Part shown: in pieces, positions 32,612 through 40,096 of the stretch | How the letters are laid out: each line of letters starts with the position of its first letter | How positions within the stretch are numbered: position 1 is the stretch's first letter | Made by a program: the position numbers and the translations under genes | The notes under the pieces: generated by a model | The model's input: the letters and a program-made list of their open reading frames with translations, nothing else | Told to the model about the DNA's origin: nothing | The model's database searches: none | NCBI GenBank assembly: GCA_017436255.1 | Contig: JAFSDK010000037.1 | Span: forward strand, 1 to 49,597 | Direction of reading: 5' to 3' | Length of the DNA stretch: 49,597 nt | Source: Clostridia bacterium | GTDB taxonomy: Bacteria; Bacillota; Clostridia; Oscillospirales; Acutalibacteraceae

Positions 32612-32640
32612 AAGCCTTGTCTTTTGACAAGGCTTTTTCT
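32611..32640. terminator. Bidirectional terminator between the RluA gene and galK
   Basis: 11-bp stem AAAGCCTTGTC/GACAAGGCTTT (4-base loop) with T runs. The plus gene stops at 32611 and galK stops at 32641. Confidence 0.85.
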
Positions 32641-33918
32641 TTATTTTGTAATTTCGCATCCGCCGATGGGTCTAATGTTAAGAATATAACAACTACCCTC
32701 ACCGAATACCTTTTCTACGTACTGCTTATAATCATTCAAATGTTCAATTGGCATAAAGCACTGAATTGTACCTGCGAAACCGCCGCCGTGAACACGAGCC
32801 GCACCCTTAATGCCCTGCATAAACTGTTCGGTTACTGCAAGACCTAAAGAAATACCCTGCTCGTAAATATTTGAATTTGAGTAAACGTTTTGCAAATACT
32901 TGAAAGAAGAATTACCCGATTCATTTACAAGTCTCAAGAACTCATCAAAATCATTATTAAGTAATGCCTGCTTTTCAAGGTCTGCACGCTTATCTTCATT
33001 AAAGAAGTGAAGCGCACGTAAAACCGCACGGTCGTTATACTCACGTCTTAAAACGCCCAACTCTGCAAAGAAATCATCTGGGTTAACGTCGCGCAAGAAA
33101 CCTTTATTAAAGTGATTGCTAATAAGACGGCATTCAACCGTAATATCGGCATAATCTTGTGTAAGATTTGCATGGTTACCGCCCGTATTAACTACGCAAA
33201 GTGCATAGCCGTGTTTTGCAAGGTCAAAATCAACCTTCTCTACTATCGGGTTTGCAGGGTCCTTAAAGTCAATAGCGGTAAAACCACCGAGTGAACTTGC
33301 AGATTGGTCTAAAAGACCGCAAGGCTTACCAAAGTAAACGCTCTCTGCCTTTTGAGAAATCTTGGCAATTTCGATTTTATCAACCTTACCGCCGTTATAG
33401 ATGCCGCTAAGGATATTTGAAATCAAAACCTCAAAAGCGGCTGAGGACGAAATTCCCGAGCCTTTTAGCACGTTTGAGGTAGTATAGGCATCAAAACCGC
33501 CAATCTCGTGTCCGTTTTCTTTAAACGAAGCACAGATACCACGAATAAGCGAAATAGCTCTGCCTGTTTCGGCAGGGTCTATTTCAAGATTATTAAGGTC
33601 AACGGTATCCATATCGTAACCTTCAGACTTAATGCGCACAATGTTTTCACTGTTAGGTGAAACAATGGCGATTACGTCAAGGTCAACACCGCCAACAAGC
33701 ACACGTCCGTGCTGATGGTCGGTATGGTTACCACCAACCTCAGTACGTCCCGGTGCCGAGAACAAACGCATATCTTCACGAAGGCCATAAAGTTTTACGA
33801 ACTCATCGCAAGCCTTTGCGTAACGATTTTGTGCAAGTGACACGTCACTATATATTTTAGCAAAGAAATCATTATAATCCCCTGCTAAAATACTTTGTTT
33901 TATCTCATTAGTATTCAT
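32641..33918 (-). CDS. galK: Galactokinase
   Basis: 425 residues. Phosphorylates galactose at C1. GHMP kinase: signature GRTEVGGNHTDHQHG (about 58-72, a Clostridia variant of the usual GRxNLIGEHTDY), ATP loop LKGSGISSSAAFE (about 150-162) and GGGFAGT near the C terminus. AAGGTG precedes the start. Downstream of ackA with a 19-base gap and probably co-transcribed; no galT or galE in the window. Confidence 0.93.
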   Translation of the reverse strand: MNTNEIKQSILAGDYNDFFAKIYSDVSLAQNRYAKACDEFVKLYGLREDMRLFSAPGRTEVGGNHTDHQHGRVLVGGVDLDVIAIVSPNSENIVRIKSEGYDMDTVDLNNLEIDPAETGRAISLIRGICASFKENGHEIGGFDAYTTSNVLKGSGISSSAAFEVLISNILSGIYNGGKVDKIEIAKISQKAESVYFGKPCGLLDQSASSLGGFTAIDFKDPANPIVEKVDFDLAKHGYALCVVNTGGNHANLTQDYADITVECRLISNHFNKGFLRDVNPDDFFAELGVLRREYNDRAVLRALHFFNEDKRADLEKQALLNNDFDEFLRLVNESGNSSFKYLQNVYSNSNIYEQGISLGLAVTEQFMQGIKGAARVHGGGFAGTIQCFMPIEHLNDYKQYVEKVFGEGSCYILNIRPIGGCEITK

Positions 33919-33937
33919 AAAAACACCTTGTCAATAA

Positions 33938-35146
33938 TTATTTGCTGATAACTTCTTTGGTTTCGCGAGCGATTGCCAACTCTTCATTGGTCGGAACTAC
34001 GTAAACACCAACCTTGGAATCAGCGGTTGAAATTCTTATTTCAAGACCGCGCTTGTTGTTGGGCTCGTCATCAATTTCAATGCCGAGGAACTGAAGGTCT
34101 TTACAGATATCCTTACGAAGTTGCGGATTGTTTTCACCGATACCTGCGGTAAACACGATAGCGTCAACACCGTTCATAGCGGCAACGTAAGAACCTATGA
34201 ATTTAACAATCTGATAACGTTGCATTTCGAGTGCTAAAGCAGCCTGCTCGTTACCTTCTTCTGCGGCATTAACAAGGTCACGGTTATCATTTGTAAGTTC
34301 TGAAATACCGAGAACGCCCGATTCCTTATTGCAGATACGATTAATATCGGCAGGTGTGAGGTTTTCCTTCTCAGCAATATATGTAAGTACCGAGGGGTCT
34401 AAAGTACCGGTACGTGTACCCATCATAAAACCATCAAGCGGAGTGAAGCCCATTGATGTATCAAAGCAAACGCCGTCTTTAATAGCGGAAATAGAACAAC
34501 CTGAGCCTAAGTGACAGGTAATAATCTTCATATCCTTTTTATCTTTACCGAGCATAGCGGCTAAGCGGTCGCTAACGTACTTGTGTGAAGTACCGTGTGC
34601 GCCGTACTTACGTACACCGTACTCTCTATAGTACTTGTAGGGTAAAGCATACATATAGGTGCGCTTAGGCATGGTCTGGTGGAATGCGGTATCAAAAACA
34701 CCAACCTGCGGAATTTTATCACCAAACGTTTTAAGACAAGCACGAATTGCTAAAACGTGTGCAGGATTGTGAAGCGGTGCGAGTTCGCCAAGTTTCTCAA
34801 CCTCATCAATTGCAGCATCATCAAGAATACATGACTCAGGAAACACACTACCACCCTGTACTATTCTGTGGCCAATAGCCGAAATCTCATCAAAAGAATC
34901 CATAACCTTAGCATCACTCTTGGTAAGCGCATAAACTACGCTTTCAAATGCTTCGGCGTGGGTAGGCATTTCACACTCGTTCTCATAAATTCTGCCATCA
35001 GGAGTTTTATGGGTAATGGTACCAAGCGAACCGTCGGTAGCACCGATACGGTCACAAATACCTTTACAAACCAATGACTCATCACTCATATCAATAACCT
35101 GATATTTAAGTGTTGAACTACCTGCATTAACAACAAAAATTTTCAT
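33938..35146 (-). CDS. ackA: Acetate kinase
   Basis: 402 residues. Interconverts acetate/ATP and acetyl-phosphate/ADP, the last ATP-forming step of fermentation. Signatures: FVVNAGSSTLKYQ (N-terminal ASKHA motif), GHRIVQGG, FDTAFHQTMP, HLGSGCSISAIK, and FTAGIGENNP. No pta is adjacent. It is followed by galK. Confidence 0.97.
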   Translation of the reverse strand: MKIFVVNAGSSTLKYQVIDMSDESLVCKGICDRIGATDGSLGTITHKTPDGRIYENECEMPTHAEAFESVVYALTKSDAKVMDSFDEISAIGHRIVQGGSVFPESCILDDAAIDEVEKLGELAPLHNPAHVLAIRACLKTFGDKIPQVGVFDTAFHQTMPKRTYMYALPYKYYREYGVRKYGAHGTSHKYVSDRLAAMLGKDKKDMKIITCHLGSGCSISAIKDGVCFDTSMGFTPLDGFMMGTRTGTLDPSVLTYIAEKENLTPADINRICNKESGVLGISELTNDNRDLVNAAEEGNEQAALALEMQRYQIVKFIGSYVAAMNGVDAIVFTAGIGENNPQLRKDICKDLQFLGIEIDDEPNNKRGLEIRISTADSKVGVYVVPTNEELAIARETKEVISK

Positions 35147-35274
35147 AACCTTCTAATTCCCTTCTAAAATGTTATTGCACAAAGTTTTTTTGTATGATAA
35201 TATATACTTACTAAACAATAATACTGTATTTGATGCGGTTTTTCAAGTGCTTTTTTGAAAGGAGAAGTGAATTT

Positions 35275-36441
35275 ATGCAAAATATTGGAATAATAGCAGA
35301 ATTCAATCCCTTTCACACAGGCCACAAGTATCTTTTAGACAGTATTAAAGCCAAAAACAACGCAATAACGGTTGTTATGTCTGGCAACTTTGTTCAGCGC
35401 GGACAGACCGCAATTTTGCCAAAATCGGCACGTGCTGCTGCTGCCATTAAAAGCGGAGCCGATTTAGTAATTGACCTGCCTACACCCTGGGCTATGTCCA
35501 CCGCACAAAACTTTGCTTTTGGCGGCGTTAGTATTTTAAAAAATCTCGGTAACGTTGACGGAATTTGTTTTGGTAGTGAATGTGGCGATATAGACCTTTT
35601 AAAATCAACTGCCGCCATACTTAAAAGCAAAGAATTTTCGCAAGAACTTACCGCAAATTTAGAGTCGGGCGAAACATTTGCCAAAATTCGCAGTAACACA
35701 ATTAAACAGTGGGGCGAAAGTTACGAAGAGGTGCTTTTAAACCCTAACGATACTTTAGCTTGTGAATACATTTTTGCCGCCGACAGACTAAACTTTAACA
35801 CAAATTTTAGTTGTGTTAAACGTATAGGTGCCGCACACGATTCACTCGAGCAGGCATCACACGTTTCGGCTACCCTTTTGCGTAAAAGTATACTCGAAAA
35901 CGACCTTACTTTTACCGAGCAATTTATGCCCAACTCACATATTGACTTTAATAAAGTGTCGGACATAAAAAACATTGAAAAAGCCATTTTAGCCGATTTA
36001 AGAATTAAGGCGACAAATGGTCAATTAAAAAATATTGCCGACAGTAGTGAAGGTATTGAAAATCGCCTAAAAACTGCTATAATGAAAGCAGGCAGTCTTG
36101 ACGAATTATACGACCTTGTTAAGACCAAGCGTTATACACACGCTCGTGTTCGACGTCTTGTACTCTCTGCATTTTTGGGCATTGATAATTCCTTCGCTTT
36201 TCGCGAGGTGCCTTATATTCGCGTATTAGGTTTTACTAAGATGGGCGAGCAAATATTAAAGGATGCTAAAGCTAAATGCAAGGTGCCAATTATAACCACC
36301 GCTTCACAGGTAAAATCGCTTGACGAGTTTTCACAAAAGGTATGGCAAAAAGACTGTGACGCAACCGATATTTTCTCACTTTCGTTAACTGTTCCGCAAA
36401 GTTGCGGAAATGAATATTATCACAAAATAATAAAGGAGTAG
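35275..36441 (+). CDS. tmcAL: tRNA(Met) cytidine acetate ligase (YlbM)
   Basis: 388 residues. Uses ATP and acetate to acetylate C34 of elongator tRNA-Met. N-terminal nucleotidyltransferase motif FNPFHTGHKYL (His14, His17), MSGNFVQRGQ, and VIDLP, all family marks. Start at 35275 because GGAGAAG lies upstream and the family begins MxxIGIIAEFNPFHxGH; 15 upstream residues are spurious. Divergent from ackA, whose reaction also uses acetate. Confidence 0.94.
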   Translation: MQNIGIIAEFNPFHTGHKYLLDSIKAKNNAITVVMSGNFVQRGQTAILPKSARAAAAIKSGADLVIDLPTPWAMSTAQNFAFGGVSILKNLGNVDGICFGSECGDIDLLKSTAAILKSKEFSQELTANLESGETFAKIRSNTIKQWGESYEEVLLNPNDTLACEYIFAADRLNFNTNFSCVKRIGAAHDSLEQASHVSATLLRKSILENDLTFTEQFMPNSHIDFNKVSDIKNIEKAILADLRIKATNGQLKNIADSSEGIENRLKTAIMKAGSLDELYDLVKTKRYTHARVRRLVLSAFLGIDNSFAFREVPYIRVLGFTKMGEQILKDAKAKCKVPIITTASQVKSLDEFSQKVWQKDCDATDIFSLSLTVPQSCGNEYYHKIIKE

Positions 36442-36446
36442 GTAAA

Positions 36447-37370
36447 ATGTTCGAAACAAAAATTATCGACTACAAAGATTACGGCAGGTGCCTTTCAATC
36501 ACCAATGGTATTGTTGACCTTGCGGTAACACTTGACATTGGCCCGCGTATTATCAGATACGGTTTCGTAGGTGGCGCAAATATTATGCTTGACGATAAAT
36601 CGTTATTAAGACCGCAGACCAACGAAAAATTTGAAAAATACTACGGTGAAGGCAAATTTTACTGTGGTTACGGCGGTCACAGACTTTGGATTTCACCTGA
36701 ATATTTCCCCGAAATGTATTATCCGGATAACGACCCTGTTGAATATGAAATTGTTGGTAATACTGTAATCTTCACCCCTCCCGCACAGGTCGAAAATGAT
36801 TTACAACATAGCATTACCGTTACTCTTAGTGAAGACAGCACCGAAGTACAGGTTGACCATAAGGTAGAAAATCTTGGTGATCGCACAAAAGAGTTTGCTC
36901 TTTGGGCGCTTACTATGGCTGCTAAGGGCGGTCTTGAAATTATCCCGATGAACACACAAAACACCCACCTTTTGCCCAACCGCAAAATGGTACTTTGGAC
37001 ATATACAAACCCACAAGCAGATAATATCTTCCTTGGTAAACAGTACACCACCATCGCTCAACCCGAAAACGGTGCTTTAAAGCTCGGTTTTGACCTTAAA
37101 GACGGTATTGCCTACTACGTACTTGGCGACGACGTATTTACCAAGAAATATTATCCTAACTTCCCCAACGGTGTATATCCCGATGGCGGTGTTTCATTCG
37201 AAACCTACTCTTGCATAAAATTCACCGAACTTGAAACCTTAGGTGAATATAAGAAGGTTGCTCCCGGTGAGATTGTTAGCCATCTTGAAACCTGGTCACT
37301 CACAAAGAAACCTTGCGATTTTGACCGCAAGGATGAAAAATCTGTTGCCGAATTTATTGAAAAACTTTAA
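36447..37370 (+). CDS. DUF4380 / aldose-epimerase-like sugar-binding protein
   Basis: 307 residues. N-terminal beta sandwich like galactose mutarotases: VTLDIGPRIIRYGFVGGANIM, then GGHRLWISPEYFPEMYYPDNDPV and the conserved WALTMAAKGG. Best reading is DUF4380, a mutarotase-like fold of unknown substrate; there is no signal peptide. The gene starts 5 bases after tmcAL with AAAGGAG in the overlap and ends 4 bases before the left inverted repeat of the 37375-38412 island. Confidence 0.75.
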   Translation: MFETKIIDYKDYGRCLSITNGIVDLAVTLDIGPRIIRYGFVGGANIMLDDKSLLRPQTNEKFEKYYGEGKFYCGYGGHRLWISPEYFPEMYYPDNDPVEYEIVGNTVIFTPPAQVENDLQHSITVTLSEDSTEVQVDHKVENLGDRTKEFALWALTMAAKGGLEIIPMNTQNTHLLPNRKMVLWTYTNPQADNIFLGKQYTTIAQPENGALKLGFDLKDGIAYYVLGDDVFTKKYYPNFPNGVYPDGGVSFETYSCIKFTELETLGEYKKVAPGEIVSHLETWSLTKKPCDFDRKDEKSVAEFIEKL

Positions 37371-37374
37371 AAAT

Positions 37375-37389
37375 AAAAATTCCCAAGTC
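37375..37389 (+). repeat. Left terminal inverted repeat of the island
   Basis: AAAAATTCCCAAGTC, exactly complementary to 38398-38412. Similarity continues inward for about 23 more bases with mismatches (TAxGGGTxGTA... and TAAGGA). Confidence 0.7.
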
Positions 37390-37392
37390 ATA

Positions 37393-37420
37393 GGGGTTGT
37401 ATCTGTAAGGATACAACCCC
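37393..37420 (+). terminator. Hairpin after the DUF4380 gene
   Basis: GGGGTTGTATC-TGTAAG-GATACAACCCC, 11-bp stem, followed by AGTTTTATT, 22 bases after the stop. Likely the DUF4380 terminator and also the first structure of the array. Confidence 0.75.
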
Positions 37421-37497
37421 AGTTTTATTCGCCTTACGGCGAGTTGTATTGCTTCGCAGTTATATTCGGCTAAAAGCCGAGCGTTATTCGCTTTGCG
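37421..37497 (+). repeat. Array part 1: AGTTNTATT units alternating with hairpins
   Basis: Units AGTTTTATT (37421-37429), AGTTGTATT (37442-37450), AGTTATATT (37458-37466) and AGCGTTATT (37480-37488). After each comes a small exact palindrome: CGCC-TTAC-GGCG, GC-TTC-GC, CGGCT-AAA-AGCCG and CGC-TTT-GCG. Confidence 0.8.
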
Positions 37498-37514
37498 AGT
37501 TTAGGAGCGAATAA

Positions 37515-37596
37515 AATATCACTAAAACCGCAAGGTTTTAATATCACTTTGCCGTTAGGCAAAATATCACTGTGAGACCTGTCTCACAATATCACT
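37515..37596 (-). repeat. Array part 2: AATATCACT units alternating with hairpins
   Basis: Four exact AATATCACT copies at 37515, 37540, 37563 and 37588 (periods 25, 23, 25). The spacers are exact hairpins of unrelated sequence: AAAACC-GCAA-GGTTTT, TTGCC-GTTA-GGCAA and GTGAGAC-CT-GTCTCAC. On the minus strand the unit reads AGTGATATT, one base from AGTTATATT of part 1, so the two parts face each other. Confidence 0.88.
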
Positions 37597-37623
37597 ATTA
37601 AAATATTTTCTCTTGAGATAGTA

Positions 37624-37656
37624 AAACGGATGTGCAGAAATTCTACACATCCGTTT
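37624..37656. terminator. Strong hairpin inside the island
   Basis: 11-bp stem AAACGGATGTG/CACATCCGTTT with an 11-base loop. Confidence 0.75.
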
Positions 37657-37688
37657 AATATTTGTCTCATACCATAACAAGCAGGACA

Positions 37689-37724
37689 TTTGGGTGCCCA
37701 AATATCATTGTTAGGAGAACCTAA
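37689..37724. repeat. Degenerate array unit
   Basis: TTTGGG-TG-CCCAAA hairpin (37689-37702), AATATCATT (37701-37709), then TTAGG-AGAA-CCTAA hairpin (37711-37724): the same hairpin/nine-mer/hairpin order as the main array. Confidence 0.6.
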
Positions 37725-37777
37725 AACCCTTTAATTCATAAATTTGCAATAAGTTGGCAGTACACAAAAGAGTAAAG

Positions 37778-38272
37778 TTAGATCGTCTCTCTTCTAATGC
37801 ACCCCAGATTATTTTCCATTAAATCAAACAATTTATCTTCTGTTGTTTTTAATTCTACAATAGAACGACGAAGTATTTTGGCAAATAACCATCTAAAGAA
37901 TAAAAAAGCATATATAATCAATATAAACGGCGACAATATGATATACAATAAACATTCTCTAATTTTGTCAATCAATCTTCTCAACTTTGATTTTGAGGAG
38001 GTTGCCGAATCACTTTCGGGACCAATATATTCAATGGTACCTTTCAATTCGATTTTACCATTGTATTCTGTGATTGTGGGAATAAACCATTGTCCGCCAG
38101 AGTGTCCTGCGCGTTCAATTCCAAAGTGAATTTTATTATCAACAAATTTAACAATGTAAGCATCAAAATAATAAAATCTGCCATTAGAATACTCATTGTT
38201 AGGAAAAATATTCAATTTATTCAAAAGTTCTTCTTTTGTTCCGTTGAATTCAAACACATATTCCTTTGACAT
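37778..38272 (-). CDS. Orphan membrane-associated protein inside the island
   Basis: 164 residues, no family recognised. N-terminal half is a soluble beta-rich domain (EYVFEFNGTKEELLNKL, then RFYYFDAYIVKFVDNKIHFGIERAG). About residues 108-135 form one hydrophobic hairpin (ECLLYIILSPFILIIYAFLFFRWLF), followed by a charged C-terminal tail. GAGGTG stands upstream of the ATG and a good promoter lies before it. It is the only gene in the island. Confidence 0.75.
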   Translation of the reverse strand: MSKEYVFEFNGTKEELLNKLNIFPNNEYSNGRFYYFDAYIVKFVDNKIHFGIERAGHSGGQWFIPTITEYNGKIELKGTIEYIGPESDSATSSKSKLRRLIDKIRECLLYIILSPFILIIYAFLFFRWLFAKILRRSIVELKTTEDKLFDLMENNLGCIRRETI

Positions 38273-38293
38273 ATTTTATCACCTCTTTTTTGC

Positions 38294-38322
38294 ATTATAA
38301 CATTTCCCATAACTTTTTGCAA
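38294..38322 (-). promoter_or_regulatory. Promoter of the island gene
   Basis: Minus strand TTGCAA (38317-38322), 17 bases, TATAAT (38294-38299). Confidence 0.7.
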
Positions 38323-38331
38323 TAGACATAG

Positions 38332-38356
38332 AAAACCCCACCGAAAAACCGGTGGG
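38332..38356 (-). terminator. Hairpin between antiporter and island gene
   Basis: Minus strand CCCACCG/CGGTGGG 7-bp stem followed by GTTTTC; terminates transcripts leaving the antiporter gene. Confidence 0.65.
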
Positions 38357-38397
38357 ATTAAATCGTTTGCATATGTCCTTAACAGTACTACCCTTAC

Positions 38398-38412
38398 GAC
38401 TTGGGAATTTTT
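38398..38412 (-). repeat. Right terminal inverted repeat of the island
   Basis: GACTTGGGAATTTTT, exact complement of 37375-37389, directly touching the antiporter stop codon. Confidence 0.7.
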
Positions 38413-39693
38413 TTAATGATATTTACCTTCTTTGGCAAGGTCACGTGCGCTGACCTTTTCTTCGGGTCTGATTTCGCCTGCTTTTTGCAATGAAATTTTA
38501 GTAAGGAAAGGACCTACAAGTTCATATATAAGCACCGAGAAAAGCGTTATATTAGCAACTATCGAACCAATTTCCCCAAGCGCTTCAGCCTTAATTGCCA
38601 TACCTAGCGCTACACCTGCCTGTGGGAAAAGTGTTATACCTAAATATTTAACGATATTATTGTCGCAATTAACCGCTCTTGCGCTAAATGATGCACCAAA
38701 ATATTTACCTATACAGCGTGAAACAATATATACTACGCCAATTATTACGATTATATAGTCCTTAAACACCGACAATTCAAGCTCAGCACCGCTAATAACA
38801 AAGAATAGTATTAATAACGGAGAACTCCAACGTTCTACCCTAGCCATAAGTTCTTCTGAGAAATCGCACTCGTTACAAAATACCGTACCGAGCATCATAC
38901 AAACAAGAAGTGACGAAAACGCAACGTGTATTCCACCGATATTAAATTCCAGCATAGAAAGTGCCACCGTCACAAGCACAAAGGTAACCGACATCGAAAG
39001 ACGCTTTGAACGCGAATGGAAAAATCTTTCCGACCAAGTAAATAGCTGACCCATAAGCGCGCCAAGTCCAAGCGATAACACAACCTCTAAAATCGGCTCA
39101 ACAATTACCGAGAGAACGTCTACATGACCCGAAATAAGCGCCTTTGAAATACCGAATGATACCGCAAACAAAACAAGACCCACCGCATCATCAAGCGCAA
39201 CTATCGGAAGTAATATGTCGGTGAGCGGTCCTTTTGATTTGTACTGACGTACAACCATAAGCGTTGCCGCAGGGGCGGTTGCCGATGCTATTGCACCAAG
39301 AACAATAGCAGCAGGAAGCGGAAATTTATTAGGTATAATAAAATGAACACCAATAAGCAAGGCATCAACAACGAGTGTTGTAAATACCGCCTGCACAATA
39401 CCTATAACTGTTGCCTGTTTACCGGTGTTTTTAAGATGTGACAGACGAAACTCATTACCGATTGAAAACGCTATAAAACCAAGCGCCACGTCGGACAATA
39501 TTGAATACGTTTTTATATCACTCATACTTACAAAACCGATACCTTGAATTCCTAAATTGCCAAGCACGTAAGGACCAACCAAAATACCGGCCACAAGATA
39601 TGCCGTAACGGCGGGCAACTTAACAAGTTTTGCAAGACGGGATAGCATTAATCCCGCAAAAATTGCGATTGATAGACTAAGTAAAGCTTGCAT
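38413..39693 (-). CDS. Cation:proton antiporter (CPA2/Kef-NapA type)
   Basis: 426 residues with about 12-13 membrane helices. N terminus MQALLSLSIAIFAGLMLSRLAKLVKLPAVTAYLVAGILVGP is the CPA2 hallmark; ASATAPAATLMVVRQYKSKGPLTDILLPIVALDDAVGLVLFA carries the ion-binding Asp pair region (DD). No C-terminal TrkA-N domain, so a Na+/H+ or K+/H+ antiporter without nucleotide gating. Start at 39691-39693 with GAGGTG 8 bases upstream; 21 residues of upstream ORF are spurious. Confidence 0.9.
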   Translation of the reverse strand: MQALLSLSIAIFAGLMLSRLAKLVKLPAVTAYLVAGILVGPYVLGNLGIQGIGFVSMSDIKTYSILSDVALGFIAFSIGNEFRLSHLKNTGKQATVIGIVQAVFTTLVVDALLIGVHFIIPNKFPLPAAIVLGAIASATAPAATLMVVRQYKSKGPLTDILLPIVALDDAVGLVLFAVSFGISKALISGHVDVLSVIVEPILEVVLSLGLGALMGQLFTWSERFFHSRSKRLSMSVTFVLVTVALSMLEFNIGGIHVAFSSLLVCMMLGTVFCNECDFSEELMARVERWSSPLLILFFVISGAELELSVFKDYIIVIIGVVYIVSRCIGKYFGASFSARAVNCDNNIVKYLGITLFPQAGVALGMAIKAEALGEIGSIVANITLFSVLIYELVGPFLTKISLQKAGEIRPEEKVSARDLAKEGKYH

Positions 39694-39767
39694 TGAAAAT
39701 TCACCTCTAATTTTTACCAACCCTATGATTTTAGTACTATAAAAGTCGTTTGTCAAGATGAAAACAC

Positions 39768-39808
39768 AAAAAACGCCCGATATCTTGTCTTGTATCGGGC
39801 GTTTTTTT
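39768..39808 (-). terminator. Terminator of the small 39863 gene
   Basis: Stem AAAAAACGCCCGATA/TATCGGGCGTTTTTT (15 bp) with a 10-base loop and flanking T/A runs. Confidence 0.85.
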
Positions 39809-39862
39809 AATATAGTAAAAAATTTCTACTAAAATTACTTCATTATGGATGTGGAATGGTTG

Positions 39863-40033
39863 TTATTCCTTGCTTTCGGGGGATTCCTCGCTATTGTCTT
39901 CTGTATTTACCCACTTATCAACCTTTTTAGCGGCAGTTGCGCCTGTCTTAATAAGCGTTTTTCCTAAATCGCGAAAAGCATGCCCGAGGCTTGTTCCCGT
40001 TTCTTTCCAGGTTCCTCTTAAATCATTAGCCAT
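39863..40033 (-). CDS. Small conserved clostridial protein (56 aa)
   Basis: Too short for many gene lists. MANDLRGTWKETGTSLGHAFRD then LGKTLIKTGATAAKKVDKW and an acidic serine-rich tail (NTEDNSEESPESKE). The amphipathic helix with GTSLGHAF recalls small Clostridia proteins of unknown function. Good evidence that it is real: AAGGAGG 8 bases before the ATG, a consensus promoter and its own terminator. Confidence 0.8.
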   Translation of the reverse strand: MANDLRGTWKETGTSLGHAFRDLGKTLIKTGATAAKKVDKWVNTEDNSEESPESKE

Positions 40034-40067
40034 AATCAAGTCCTCCTTACTATTTATTTACAATTAT

Positions 40068-40096
40068 AGTATAATATCATCACTTTTGATTGTCAA
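40068..40096 (-). promoter_or_regulatory. Promoter of the 56-aa gene
   Basis: Minus strand TTGACA (40091-40096), 17 bases, TATACT (40068-40073); the -35 lies inside the end of the acyltransferase gene. Confidence 0.75.

Larger units (their letters stand above)
37375..38412. mobile_element. Putative 1.04-kb island with terminal inverted repeats
   Basis: Bounded by the 15-base exact inverted repeats at 37375 and 38398, lying precisely between the stop codons of two convergent genes (37370 and 38413). Inside are the nine-mer/hairpin array, terminator-like hairpins and one gene with its own promoter. There is no transposase, so if mobile it would be non-autonomous. No clear target duplication is seen. 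Could instead be a conserved intergenic structure. Confidence 0.5.

Noticed and set aside
37515-37596. AATATCACT array as a CRISPR array
   Set aside because: The repeat is only 9 bases, periods are 23-25, spacers are palindromes, and no cas genes are present.
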